Positions 29,676-42,800 of a DNA stretch of 64,000 bases are shown piece by piece. Made by a program: the position numbers and the translations under genes. Source of the DNA: Arcuatula senhousia (Eukaryota > Mollusca > Bivalvia > Mytilida > Mytilidae). Numbering within the stretch: position 1 is the stretch's first letter; every line of letters starts with the position of its first letter. The notes under the pieces were generated by a model, which did not search any database, was not told where the DNA came from, and was given only the letters and a program-made list of their open reading frames with translations. The stretch is from NCBI GenBank assembly GCA_963971305.1, contig OZ020303.1, positions 39,110,106-39,174,105 of the forward strand, in the 5' to 3' direction.

Positions 29676-30202
29676 TATACCCCCACTCGTAAGAGAAGGG
29701 GCTATATTGCAATCACCTTGTCCGTCTGTCTGTCCATCCGGTTCAATTTCTCTGCTTCTACTGGATGGATTGGTTTCAAATTTGGTACACAACTTCAGTG
29801 TGATGAGTAATACAATTCCTCCCCTTTCCAGGTCAGTCCATCACCTACTTCCAGTTTTCCGAGCCGACTTAGATTTTTTTAGGGTAAAAAATTTGAAATG
29901 TGAAATTTTTTCGTAAAATATTTCTTGGCTTCTACTGGATGGATTGGTTTCAAATTTGGTACACAGCTTCAGGCTGATAAGTTATACCGTGCCTCCCCTT
30001 TCCAGGTCAGCCAATCGTCTACTTCCTTTTTCTGAGCCGACTTAGACTTTTTATGGCTCAAAAGAAGAGATTGATTTCATATACAGCTTTAGCATGATGA
30101 GTTGTATCGTGCCTCCCCTTTCCAGGTCAGTCGGTCATCTACTTCCTGTTTTCTGAATTTTTGAGTGGGGGTATGCTAAGCACGACTTGGTGCAACCCCT
30201 TG
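29676..30202 (+). mobile_element. Helitron2-like element, family TATACCCCCACTCG
   Basis: 5' arm TTATACCCCCACTCG, then CTTGTCCGTCTGTCTGTCCA. Three cores follow with TGGTTTCAAATTTGGTACAC and CATCTACTTCC. The 3' arm is GAGTGGGGGTAT, then a hairpin GCAC-GACTTG-GTGC, ending AACCCCTTG. Confidence 0.68.
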
Positions 30203-30783
30203 TTTAGTTTGGAGACAATACAGAAATGGTAGCAAGCAAGAAAAAGACCATCATATCCTTACAAATATTTATAACAGTTACTGTACATTTTAAACAATAT
30301 TTACAACATTTTTAAAATACACATTAACAAATTGCCTGTAACAAATTAATTGAGACTCTGTCAATAATTGTTACCCCCAAAAAAGTATCATCAAGTCAGG
30401 TTAAAACTTTTTTACTATTATAAATCAAAAACATATTGATGCTTAAATTTTACATTACATCAAAATAACTTGAAATAATTTTCAGCTGGACTCTATTCAC
30501 TTCATTTCAAATTTAATCTAATGGAAGGCTAAGCTACTTATCCACTAAAATCACTAAATATACTGGACGTCTTTAAATATTATATGAAATGGCTCACATT
30601 AAAGAACTAGATTATTTCAACATATTCATCATTTGCAATATCTCTACCCAGTTCTTGTTTTTAGACAAGCATACTGTCATTTCTAAAATGTCCATATGTA
30701 TTTATTTGTTCTTCCACTGCCAAGATAACTCTGTGCTCTGTTGGGTTTGATTGCACTTAGGATTCCTTAGATTAATAACATGA
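30203..30783 (-). other. MTREX: MTREX 3' flank and UTR
   Basis: AT-rich sequence downstream of the MTREX stop. On the minus strand an AATAAA is read at 30701-30706 (TTTATT on the given strand), about 80 bases after the stop. This is a plausible poly(A) signal. The gene converges with SLC4A11, whose 3' end is about 5 kb away. Confidence 0.5.
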
Positions 30784-30836
30784 TCACAAATACAAACTGG
30801 CAGCAAAAACAATGTCTCTTTTGATCCGTCGAATAC
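30784..30836 (-). CDS. MTREX: MTREX last exon
   Basis: Reads [17 protein letters not shown] then TGA (30784-30786 on the minus strand), almost identical to the MTR4 C-terminus. Acceptor TCAG. Confidence 0.96.
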
Positions 30837-33800
30837 CTGAAAACCAAAAATTTATTGAGTTTAATATAAATTTCCTTCACTTCAAAAATCTGTCAGGTTT
30901 AATTTAATATCTAATCAGAATAGAGCTGCAATTCAACACTTTGAACCACAAAATAATGCACACTGGGATAGGAGAAATAACACAATTTTTAGCACATTGT
31001 AAGATCCTTGAACAAGAATTAATTTTTCACTAAATATAAGATGCTTCACTCTATTTAAGAGGGCAAATAGGATGATTGTTTTTTGACAGGTTAGAATGAC
31101 AAAACCCCTTCATTCAGATCCTCTCTTGATATTTTTTTCTCCTAAACAATCCATATAGATTATGCCTATGGGTTATCCCATAGGGGAGAAACATACATAT
31201 ATCTTTTACATATTCAAACATACCTTCAGCAAATTTATTTTCTAACTCTGTATTTCCTATTGCTTTTGATGCCTGGCACATCTGTCTAAGTGTTTCTTCT
31301 AACCTTCTCATACACCTGATTATACTTCCTGCAAAACAAAGAATTTTACAATATCTTAGAACTGTTCCATAACATCCTTAATAATAATTAAGTTGGTCAT
31401 CATGTTCTATTGGAAAAGAGCAATGTAAGCAGTCAATGATACCAGAGTAAATTTTCTATAAATACTGGTACTAAACTTAAAATGGATATAGAAGGATATT
31501 TTTTTTCATATGCGCATATAATTATTACCATAATTATTTTCAGAGATAACAAGAAACCTACTGTTAGCCACTGCTCCTCCAGCATACCCTCATTAACCTC
31601 CATATAAAATATGTTTATACCAGTCCCATTTTCTGAACACTCAATAAAATAAGGTTTCATACCAATATATAGAAAGTCCTTTTGGTTTATAATTGTTGAG
31701 GAAACTTAATGAAAATTAAAGCCATTGACACATAACATGGAAAACTGAACAAGTGTGTAAACAGAAAGAAGATATGCTAGTAACCTAAAATTTCAAGGTT
31801 GGTGTGATAAGTTGCTGCTCAAGAAATTGTTTTAGAATTTATGTTGTGGATGGATGAAGGTAAACCAGTATACCCCCATCTTCTTCAAAGCAAGAGTTTA
31901 ATAATAGTAAAACAGCTACAATTTGGAATTTTCCATATTTGGATTACTTCATATTTAAGTCATTAAATGATTTCAATATGGATCAGTCCACAATTAAAAC
32001 AATTATATTTAAGACCAGTCAATAAGTGAACAGTTACAATTTGGATCAGTCTATAACCATTTGGACCAGTCCATAAGTGAACAGTGATTTTGGGCCATTC
32101 CAAAACAAGAGGCTCCCAGGAGCCTGAATCGCTCACCTGGTCTTGATGCCAACCCTATGAAGACTTTTGTATAGCTAAATGAGCTGAATGTTTGAGCATG
32201 AAAAATCATTTCTCTATCTGCAATAGTTTTCATTCTAAATAATCAAAAAACACTATTATTCAACTTTTAAGGGGCTGTAACCCCTATAAGGGGTTATCAG
32301 ACAACTTCAACCCTATGAAGACTTTTGTAGAGCTAAATGAGTTGAACATTTAAGCAAGCAACAGCTTTTCTCTATCTGCAATAGTTTTCATTCTATAGGC
32401 CAAAAACACTATTTTTCGCCTATACAGGGCTTTAACCCCTATAAAGGGTCATCTGACAACTTTGACCCCATGGAGACTTTTGTAGAGCTAAATGAGCTGA
32501 ACATTTTAGCAAGCAACAGCTTTTCTCTATCTGCAATAGTTTTCATTTTATAGGCCAAAAACAATATTTTTCGCCTTTAAGGGGCTGTAACCCCTATAAG
32601 GGGTCATCTGACAACTTTGACCCTTTGGAGACTTTTGTAGAGCTAAATGAGCTGAACATTTAAGCAAGCAACAGCTTTTCTCTATCTACAATAGTTTTCA
32701 TTCTATAAGCCAAAAACATGCAAAATGCTATTTTTCACCATTAAGGGGCTGCAACCCCTATAAGGGATCATCTGACAACTTTAACCTTATGGAGACTTTT
32801 GTAGAGCTAAATGAGCTGAACCTTTAAGCAAGCAACAGCTTTTCTCTATCTGCAATAGTTTTCATTCTATAGGCCAAAAACACTATTTTTCGCCTTTAAG
32901 GGGCTGTAACCCCTATAAGGGGTCATCTGACAACTTTGACTCTATGGAGACTTTTGTAGAGCTAAATGAGCTGAACATCTAAGCAAGCAACAGCTTTTCT
33001 TTATCTACAATAATTTTCATTCTATAGGCCAAAAAACATGCAAAAAGGCTATTTATCACCTTTAAGGGGCTGTAACCCCTATAAGGGATCATCTGACAAC
33101 TTTGACCAAATGGAGACTTTCGTAGAACTTTTGATGCTGAAGCAGTAAGGTGGCATCAGATTTCATCTATCTCTTATACTTTTTGATTTACGAGCCAAAA
33201 ACAGTAGTCTGACCCCCCTGGTCTATTTTTAGTAACGGTGGCCATGTTTTTTGATGGATCAAAAATCGAAACACAAGTTTGGTGCAGGACACCCTAAGGA
33301 TCATTCATACCAAGTTTCATTAAATTCTGTTCAGTAGTTTCAGAGGAGAAGATTTTTGAAAAATTGTTAACAGACGACGACGACGACAGACGACGACGAC
33401 GACAGACGACGACGACGACGACGGACGCCAAGTGATGGTAATAGCTCACATGGACCTTCGGTCCAGGTGAGCTAAAAAAGTGATTAAAACATTTACAATT
33501 TGGATCATTCCATTAATGAGTTACATTAATAATTAAGTGAACTAATTTGATATATAACAGAAATGTATTGTAACTGTAACTTACTTGATAAATAATCACG
33601 TGAGTTTACTCAAGCTTTACTCTTTACATGTTAGTTGATATCTATACCTAATGATTTGAGTTAACTCTGATCTATAGTCTTAATCCAACTTTAATTGATA
33701 TTTACATTTCTGTTATATATCAAATCAGTTCACTTGATTGTTAATGTAACTCACTAATGGAATGATCAAAATTGTAATTAATTTAATCACTTTTGGACTG

Positions 33801-36800
33801 GCCAAAAATCACATATATGGATGGACTGGTCCAAATTGTTATAGACTGACACGAACTTGTAGACTTGTCATAATTATAACTGTTTAAATAACTTATGAAC
33901 TAATCCAAATCATAATTAAAGTTTGTTTTTGCCTACAAAAACGATGTCTCCCCCTGTTTCCCCAAAAATGTCTAAGTTCAAAAGGCCATTATTCCCAAAA
34001 AAATTTGAAGATCAAAATTTCCTGGTAATATGCACAACAACATATGGTGTCCTTCCTATATACCAAGTTTCATTGAATTTGGTTAAGTAGTTTTAGAGGA
34101 GTTGTGCTGACAAGATGATAAATGAGGATTTTCAGCAAATTCCTAAGTTCAAAGGGCCATAACTCCAACATTTATTTGTGGATCAATATTTCCTGGTAAT
34201 ATGCACAGCTACATATGATGTTCTTCCTATATATTAAGTTTCATTGAATTTGGTTCAGTAGTTTCAGAGGAGTTGTGCTGACAAGATGATAAATGAGGAT
34301 TTTCAGCTAATTCCTATGTTCAAAGGGCCATAACTCCCACAAAAATTTAAGGATCATTATTTCCTGATAATATGTACCACTACATATGGTGTCCTTCCTA
34401 TATACCAAGTTTTGTTGAATTCAGTTCAGTAGTTTCAGAGGAGTTGTGCTGACAAGATGATAAATGAGGATTTTTAGCAAATTTCTAAATTCAAAGGGCC
34501 ATAACTCCTACAAAAATTTGAGGATCAAAATTTCCTGGTAACATGCACAACTACATATGGTGTTCTTCCTATATACCAAGTTTTGTTGAATTTGGTTCTG
34601 TAGTTTCAGAGGAGATGAGCTAACAAGATGATAAATGAGGATTTTCAGCAAATTTCTAAGTTCGAAGGGCCATAACTCCCACAAACATTTGAGGATCATA
34701 ATTTCCTGTTAATATGTACCACTACATATGGTGTCCTTCCTATAGACCAAGTTTCGTTGAATTCAGTTCAGTAGTTTCAGAGGAGTTGCGCTGACAAACT
34801 TTGTGACGGACAGACGGACGGACGGTCACGACATTAACAATATGTCTCCCCACAAAAGTGGGGGGAGACATAATTATTTATGTTAGTTTTGCCTGAAAAA
34901 AAACTTAAGGTCACAGCGAGTCACTGGAGCGTGAAAATGGGGTCAGGGTCACACAGCTGGTGACAGTTGCATAGACCATAACATCAACTGTCTGTATACC
35001 ATATATCAGAAATACCTTTGTCCCTCCTTCAGCTACTACTTATAAGCTGATCCATAATTATGGGGATAGACATAAATATTCTAATGGGCCAGAAAAAAAT
35101 AGCATATGAGGTAAAAACATTTTGAAATACCTTCAAATATGTCTGTCATTTTACAAATCTGTGCAAATGTACAGCCATTACACCAAGCATTGACAATGTC
35201 CATCATGTGTGGTCGGAAGGATTCTACGTACTGTTCTTCATCCACGTCAATCTTAGCTTCTCTACTGACCCGAGCTATTCTTCTGGCTGTGTCCTGTTCG
35301 GTAATGTAAAGGTAAAATATTAGATAGGGAATCTGACCAAAAAAAATGGGCTCCTTCAGTATAACCCTGAGCCCCCCTTCCCAAGCTGTATACCTGCCCA
35401 TTATTCTGAACATTCAATACACTTAGGTTGTATATTAACTTTCATGTAACTGTGATTTATAGTGGCTAAAAATGTTAAGAAAAATTTCAACCATTGAAAA
35501 AAAAGTGGAAAATTGATCAAGATAATAAAAAGGAAATAAATATGCATCTGGAATGGCGGTCTTCCATGGAAGACCTATGTTGCCTGCGTCTAAAATATCA
35601 AGTAAACAGAAAGTAGATGAATTACAGGCATAAAATCTCTTCACATTATATACATGTAGTACTATAGAGAAGCTACATGCCAAATATCAACAGGCTGTGA
35701 CATGTAGTTGCCTGGAAAAATGTGACAAAATTTTTTGTGATAATGCAGGACGATGAAGCAAGACTACGGATAGCATAAAAGTAACCCCTATATGTTGCTT
35801 TGCAACATGTTGCAGGCGACATACAAAACTTAAAATCAGTTCTTTCCATAAATTACCTTATACTGGTAAAATACCCAATTTCAATTCCCTGTGGTGAATA
35901 CCTTTTTAAAAAGTGTGTAGACATGCATATTTTCAAAGTCAATTTGTACCCAGAAATTTACCTTTTATCCATATTTCCTAAACAACTGACTTCTACACAA
36001 CATACCTGCATAATTCTCAATGGACCAGACAGTGTTTCTGTGAGTTTTGGTAATTCATTAGCTTTCTCATCAAAGACAAAACAGCTGACTAAGGCACAAC
36101 ATTGCTGAACAGTCAGATCATTGAATACACCATTAAATAACAGCTCTGTCATAAGCAACTCATCTCCACTGAAAATATTAAATATGACAAATAATTTGCT
36201 ACAACCAAGATTTCATTATTCCGCAAAAATGTAAATCAATTTTTAATTCACGAAAGTGATGCCGAAGATTTAAGCACTTTAAAAGTTTTACACTTCTATT
36301 TAATATATTCATCTGACTCTTGAGCTGTCAGTTTGATTGTCAACAGACAGGTATTTTATTAGAAATTATGTACTTATTATCTCTCTTTGGAAATCATCTT
36401 AATATCTCTCTTTGGTAAACCATCTTAATATCTCTCTTTGGTAAACCATCATTTTAAACTTGAAATATCTACATGTGTGATAGGAAATCTTTAAACTTTT
36501 TAACAATAAATATTCAAGATATTTAATTCAATTGCAAACTAATGGTTAAACTAGAGGCTCCCAGGAGCCTGAATCGCTCACCTGATCTCTTTTGCCAAAG
36601 TTTGAATAAATTTCACAAACTTCAAGTATACAAAGTTGCAAAACAATCCTTTCAGTGGTTTCAGAGAAGATTTTTTGAAATCAGTTTAAATTAATAGAAA
36701 AAACAGTTAAAGGGCAATAACTACTGTAAGGACCTTTTGATGCTGAACAAAAAAATTTGCTTCCGATTTTCTTTATCTCTTATACTTTTTGAGTTATAAG

Positions 36801-39800
36801 CCAAAAACAATGGTTTGACCCCCCCTGTTCTATTTTTAGCAACGGCGGCCATGTTGGTTGGTTGACATGTATATAATTCACAAACTTGGTAGAGGACATC
36901 CTAAAGATCATGTATACCAAGTATCAATGCAATCCCTTCAGTGGTTTAAGAGAAGAAGATTTTTGAAAATCAGTGTAAATTAATGGAAAAAAACAGTTAA
37001 AGGGGAATAACTCTTAAACGGCTGATCTGACAATTTAGACCATGAATTCATTTTTGTAGATCTCAATGAGCTAAACAATTCTGCAATGCTAACTTGTCCT
37101 CTAGCTCTAACGGTTTTCAAGATATTGTCCAAAAACTGCAAAAATGGTCAATTTTGATGATTAAAGGGCAATAACTCCTATAAGGAGTCGTTTCACAACT
37201 TTGACTCAATGGAGAGATTCATAGAGCTTTTGATGCTGAACGAGGTAAGTTGCTTCGGATTTTCTCTATCTCTTATACTTTTTGAGTTATAAGCCAAAAA
37301 CAATGGTCTGACCCCCTTGTTCTATTTTTAGCAATGGCGGCCATGTTGGTTGGTCGACATGTGTATAATTCACAAACTTGGTAGAGGACATCCTAAAGAT
37401 CATGTATACCAAGTATCAATGCAATCCCTTCAGTAGTTTTAGAAAAGAAGATTTTTGAAAATCAGTGTTAATTCATGGAAAAAAACAGTTGAAGGGGAAT
37501 AACTCTTAAACGGCTGATCTGACAATTTAAACCCTGAAATCATTTTTGTAGATCTCAATGAGCTTAACAATTCTGCAATGCTAACTTTTCCTCTAGCTCT
37601 AATGGTTTTTAAGATATAGTCCCAAAACTGCAAAAATGGTCAATTTTGATGATTAAAGGGCATTAACTCCTATAAGGAGTCGTTTCACAACTTCGACTCA
37701 ATGGCGAGATTCGTAGAGCTTTTGATGCTGAACAAGGAAGGTTGCTTCGGATTTTCTCTATCTTTTATACTTTTTGAGTTATAAGCCAAAAACAATGGTC
37801 TGACCCCCCTATTCTATTTTTAGCAACGGCGGCCATGTTGGTTGGTCCACATGTATATAATTCACAAACTTGGTAGAGGACATCCTAAAGATCATGTATA
37901 CCAAGTATCAATGCAATCCCTTCAGTAGTTTTAGAAAAGAAGATTTTTGAAAATCAGTGTTAATTCATGGAAAAAAACAGTTGAAGGGGAATAACTCTTA
38001 AACGGCTGATCTGACAATTTAAACCCTGAAATCATTTTTGTAGATCTCAATGAGCTTAACAATTCTGCAATGCTAACTTTTCCTCTAGCTCTAATGGTTT
38101 TTAAGATATAGTCCCAAAACTGCAAAAATGGTCAATTTTGATGATTAAAGGGCATTAACTCCTATAAGGAGTCGTTTCACAACTTCGACTCAATGGCGAG
38201 ATTCGTAGAGCTTTTGATGCTGAACAAGGAAGGTTGCTTCGGATTTTCTCTATCTTTTATACTTTTTGAGTTATAAGCCAAAAACAATGGTCTGACCCCC
38301 CTATTCTATTTTTAGCAACGGCGGCCATGTTGGTTGGTCCACATGTATATAATTCACAAACTTGGTAGAGGACATCCTGAAGATTATGTATACCAAGTAT
38401 CACTGCAATCCCTTCAGTAGTTTTAGAGAAGAAGATTTTTGAAAATCAATGTAAATTCATGGAAAAAACAGTTAAAGGGGAATAACTCTTAAACGGCTGA
38501 TCTGACAATTTAGACCCTGAAATCATTTTTGTAGATCTCAATGAGCTAAACAATTCTGCAATGCTAACTTTTCCTCTAGCTCTAATGGTTTTCAAGATAT
38601 TGTCCAAAAACTGCAAAAATGGTCAAATTTGATGATTAAAGGGCAATAACTCCTATAAGGCGTTGTTTCACAACTTCGACTCAATGAAGAGATTTGTAGA
38701 GCTTTTGATGCTGAACAAGGAAGGTTGCTTCGGATTTTCTCTATCTCTTATACTTTTTGAGTTATAAGCCAAAAACAATGGTCTGACCCCCCTGTTCTAT
38801 TTTTAGCAACGGCGGCCATCTTGGTTGGTCGACATGTATATAATTCACAAACTTGGTAGAGGACATCCTAAAGATCATGTATACCAAGTATCAATGCAAT
38901 CCCTTCAGTGGTTTCAGAGAAGAAGATCTTTGAAGAACAGTTAACGGACGACGGACGACAGACGACAGACGACGGACGACGGACGACGGACGGACGACGG
39001 ACGCTTAACGATGAAAATAGCTCACATGACCCTTCGGGTCAGGTGAGCTAAAAATTATAAATCATGTCAAAATCAAAGATTAAAGACATAGAACCTATCA
39101 TTTTGGTAATTTTAAAAAAATAATGAAATTCACACTATTTGAAGAATACATTGTAAAACCTTTGAAGAAACTGTTAAATTTTCAAAAAACATACCATAAG
39201 GTATCTTTTCGACAGAAAACTGAAGAAAAAACGCAGTGTCAAAAAAGAGGACAAACTAATTATTGAATGTAAACACTTGCGGGTGCCGGTAAACTGAGAA
39301 ACGAAAAGTAACCAAACGAAACGGAGAAGAACAAAAACGATATTGGTAAAGAAGGAAACTTAAACAGTAAAATAAGCCACCAAAATCTGTAAAGAAAGGA
39401 AACGAAATCGAGCGAAACTGGTAAAAAAAAGAATTTAGTGATTTCGTTATCTCTCCGCCTCGTTTGGTTACATTGTTTCTCAGTTTAATAGTACCCAGTT
39501 TACCAAAAGTAAATATTTATGCTGGACAATACTTAATCAACACGAATAATTAAAATAAGATTATATTATAGAAAACTGCAAAACATTGAGTTTTTATGTT
39601 GGTAAAGGTAAGTTTTAGATAGTATATTTTTTATATATGAACTTTTTATTCAATGTAAAAAATTGCGAAATTGATAGGTTCTATGTCTTTAAAGATTTAA
39701 AAAAAAATTGTGATATGCATATCTATCAGCTAATTAAAATCCTAGCATATTTCACTTGCCAAATCATTTTTGTGAATTTTTAAAATTCAAGAAGAAAATG

Positions 39801-42800
39801 TCCAAAAGAAATAATGCTCCACCTAATAGCATGGAAGAGCAACCTGAAGGTAAACCTGATTTGGGAAAAATGAATGGGTTTGATTACTATATGCCCTCTA
39901 CTTACTTTGTTGAGGCATAAAAAGTCTTCCTACCTGCTTATTTCACAAGCTACCCTTCCTTTCATTTCTATAACATCAGAAGCAGTACAGTAACCTAATC
40001 TTCTAAGCACTCTCTTCCGACATTTCAACTCGTCCATTTGTAACAGAGATTTTTTTTTCTTTAATTCTGATTTAAAACTCTTGATTTCAGCACCAATCTG
40101 ATAAAATATGAATATGTATATTAATCATACATTTAAAAAGTTATAAATAAGCATGGACTTGTAACTGTTTTAATATCTATTTCAAAATCAAAATTTATAA
40201 AATATTTGGCCATTTTGTTCCAAGCAGATGGTGTTCATTTTACCAATTTTGCTTTCAAATAAATTTTACAGATTATGATGATAATGATGATGTAAAACTG
40301 TTAAATCCTATACAATTCTGAATGATATATGCTTAAGTCAGTACCAATAGACTAAAATATTGTTCTGTTAAATCTTTGCATTACTTTTAGTAATTTTTTT
40401 GGCACTGTATAAATAAAAAAAGCTTACTTTTTTTTTTAAAGGTATGGTTTATAATCAGTTTGATTTTGGTATTACAATGTACACACTGAAATAAATATAA
40501 CTTTCGGCAATTATAAAAAGAGCAATAAAACCAGACTAACTTTTGCTTTCTTTTCATAATTTCTATACAGTTCCTCAAGCTTAGGATCTTTGTGTAACTG
40601 ATGAGAATACATTCTGTGTTCAAACGCTTCAATTTTCTGGAAAAAAATTAAAACCATGCACCTTATTGACAAGATCCCTACTAAAAAATCACTTGGACGG
40701 ACATATATCAAAGTATAGAAAAGTAATGCCTCTTTTATTGAACAATGGATTGTGTTGTTGTCTTTTTTTTTAACGAGACCAATAAATATTTTGTTCTGGT
40801 CATTTTATGTCACATATTTTTTTTTATCTTTGTTGATTTGTTATTTCTTGGCTTCTAAATTTGTGTTAAGATCTATAGGGCCTATTCAAAATGACAAGCT
40901 GGTCACACTGTAGGTTGTTAGTTGTTATCAATTGTGGATTTTTTAATTGCAGCTGATTTATGTAGGGTTTGTCACATACACACATCACACATCTCATTAT
41001 CTTCTTATAATAATACTACACAATCAAAAATATTTGTGGGCCAGGGGGATATAAATTTGTTTATTTTGTGGGTAAGGGAAATCAATGAAATAAAATCCCC
41101 ACAAATTTAAAATATTTAGTTCTTAAGAGTGCATCTAAAAATTTTAAATCCATGAATATTTGTCCCCAACAATTCAGTTTTGTGCTCTTAATCACAAAAT
41201 TTTATCCCCAGAAAAATAAATTATTGTACAGTAGTCCTCTTGTACATATCTAACATTTTAATTTATCTTATAATCATAAGAAAATCTACCTTTACACATT
41301 CTTTGAGCCCTTTCTCTCTGATACCCATGTCTTCTATAGGATCAACCAAGGGTACACCATCAGGAAATCTCTTCTGAACTTCCTGTTATAAAAAACGAAA
41401 CCCCAAAACTTAATGAATTACTAGAAAAGCCGTTTCGACTTAACTTTGTGTTGCTGATTACAGTTTAGTTGTTTTGTGTAAGTTTTTTGGTTATGTTGTT
41501 CATTTTTGTGTTTTCTTTTATATCTTCTTTTCTTCTTTTATTGACTTGGCTTTAATTGTCTGTACACATTTCAATGCCTCATTGGTACTCCTTATGAATC
41601 TTTAATTGATACCATACATAATTTGGAACGGGGAAAATTTACAAATCTAAAACTTACATACATCAATTAGGGCTGAGCAGATAAAGCTGCATCCAAAGCC
41701 TCCACCATTATGATAAAGCAGACAAATTGCATGCAAAGCCTACATCAGTTATGACTTAGCAGATGAAGCTGCAAGCAAAGCCTACATCAGTTATGACTTA
41801 GAAGATGAAGCTGCATGCATAGCCTACATCAGTTATGACTTAGAAGATGAAGCTGCATGCAAAGCCTTCATCAGTTATGACTTAGAAGATGAAGCTGCAT
41901 GCAAAGCCTACATCAGTTATGACTTAGAAGATGAAGCTGCATGCAAAGCCTACACCAGTTATGACTTAGAAGATGAAGCTGCATGCATAGCCTACATCAG
42001 TTATGACTTAGAAGATGAAGCTGCATGCAAAGCCTACATCAGATATGACTTAGCAGATGAAGCTGCATGCAAAGCCTACATCAGTTATGACTTAGAAGAT
42101 GAAGCTGCATGCAAAGCCTACACCATTTTTGGCTTCTTATTGCTCTCTAGTTAATAATTAAATTGACATGGCCTAACAAGAAATGCATCTATTGAACAAA
42201 CCTGTAATGATTTGAGTACACTCTGTCTATTATCCACTGGTCTCAGATCCTGGGGTATGTACAGCCTAACAGCACTGACTTGTTGTATCAAATGTGTCAG
42301 GACTGGGATCACCTGAAGGTATAAATACATGTCATGCATGTCAATAGACCTTTAGGGGAGAGTAAATGGTAACAATAGGCAGATCTGGTATTCTGTTAGG
42401 AAATAATTTTTTGTTACATATTACGAAGTGAATAAAGTGTGGTCCCCACTTGATAAAATTATGGTATCTATTGATGATTTTCCTTACAAGCCTTGTGAAA
42501 AAGGCAAGGGGGCAAGAAAGCAAACTAGAAAGTTGGTCTTCCATGGAAGATGTATGTCACCTACATCTTCAAATATTCAGTTAACAGGAAGTAAATAAGG
42601 AATGGGCATAAAATCACTTTACATCATATAGTACTATGGGAAGAAGCTACATACCAAATATCAAGAGGTTGTGACATTAGAGTTGCCAGGAATAGTGCTT
42701 CAGAAATTTATGTGACGCAGCAGGACGCCAATGCAGGATGATGATGCAGGACGATGCAAGACGAAAGATGGTGCCAAAGTAACCTCTATATGTCGCTTCT

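Noticed and set aside
35081..35413. Open frame of 110 codons read as one protein (-)
   Set aside because: Only 35131-35293 is the MTREX exon; the flanks are intron read through the splice sites.
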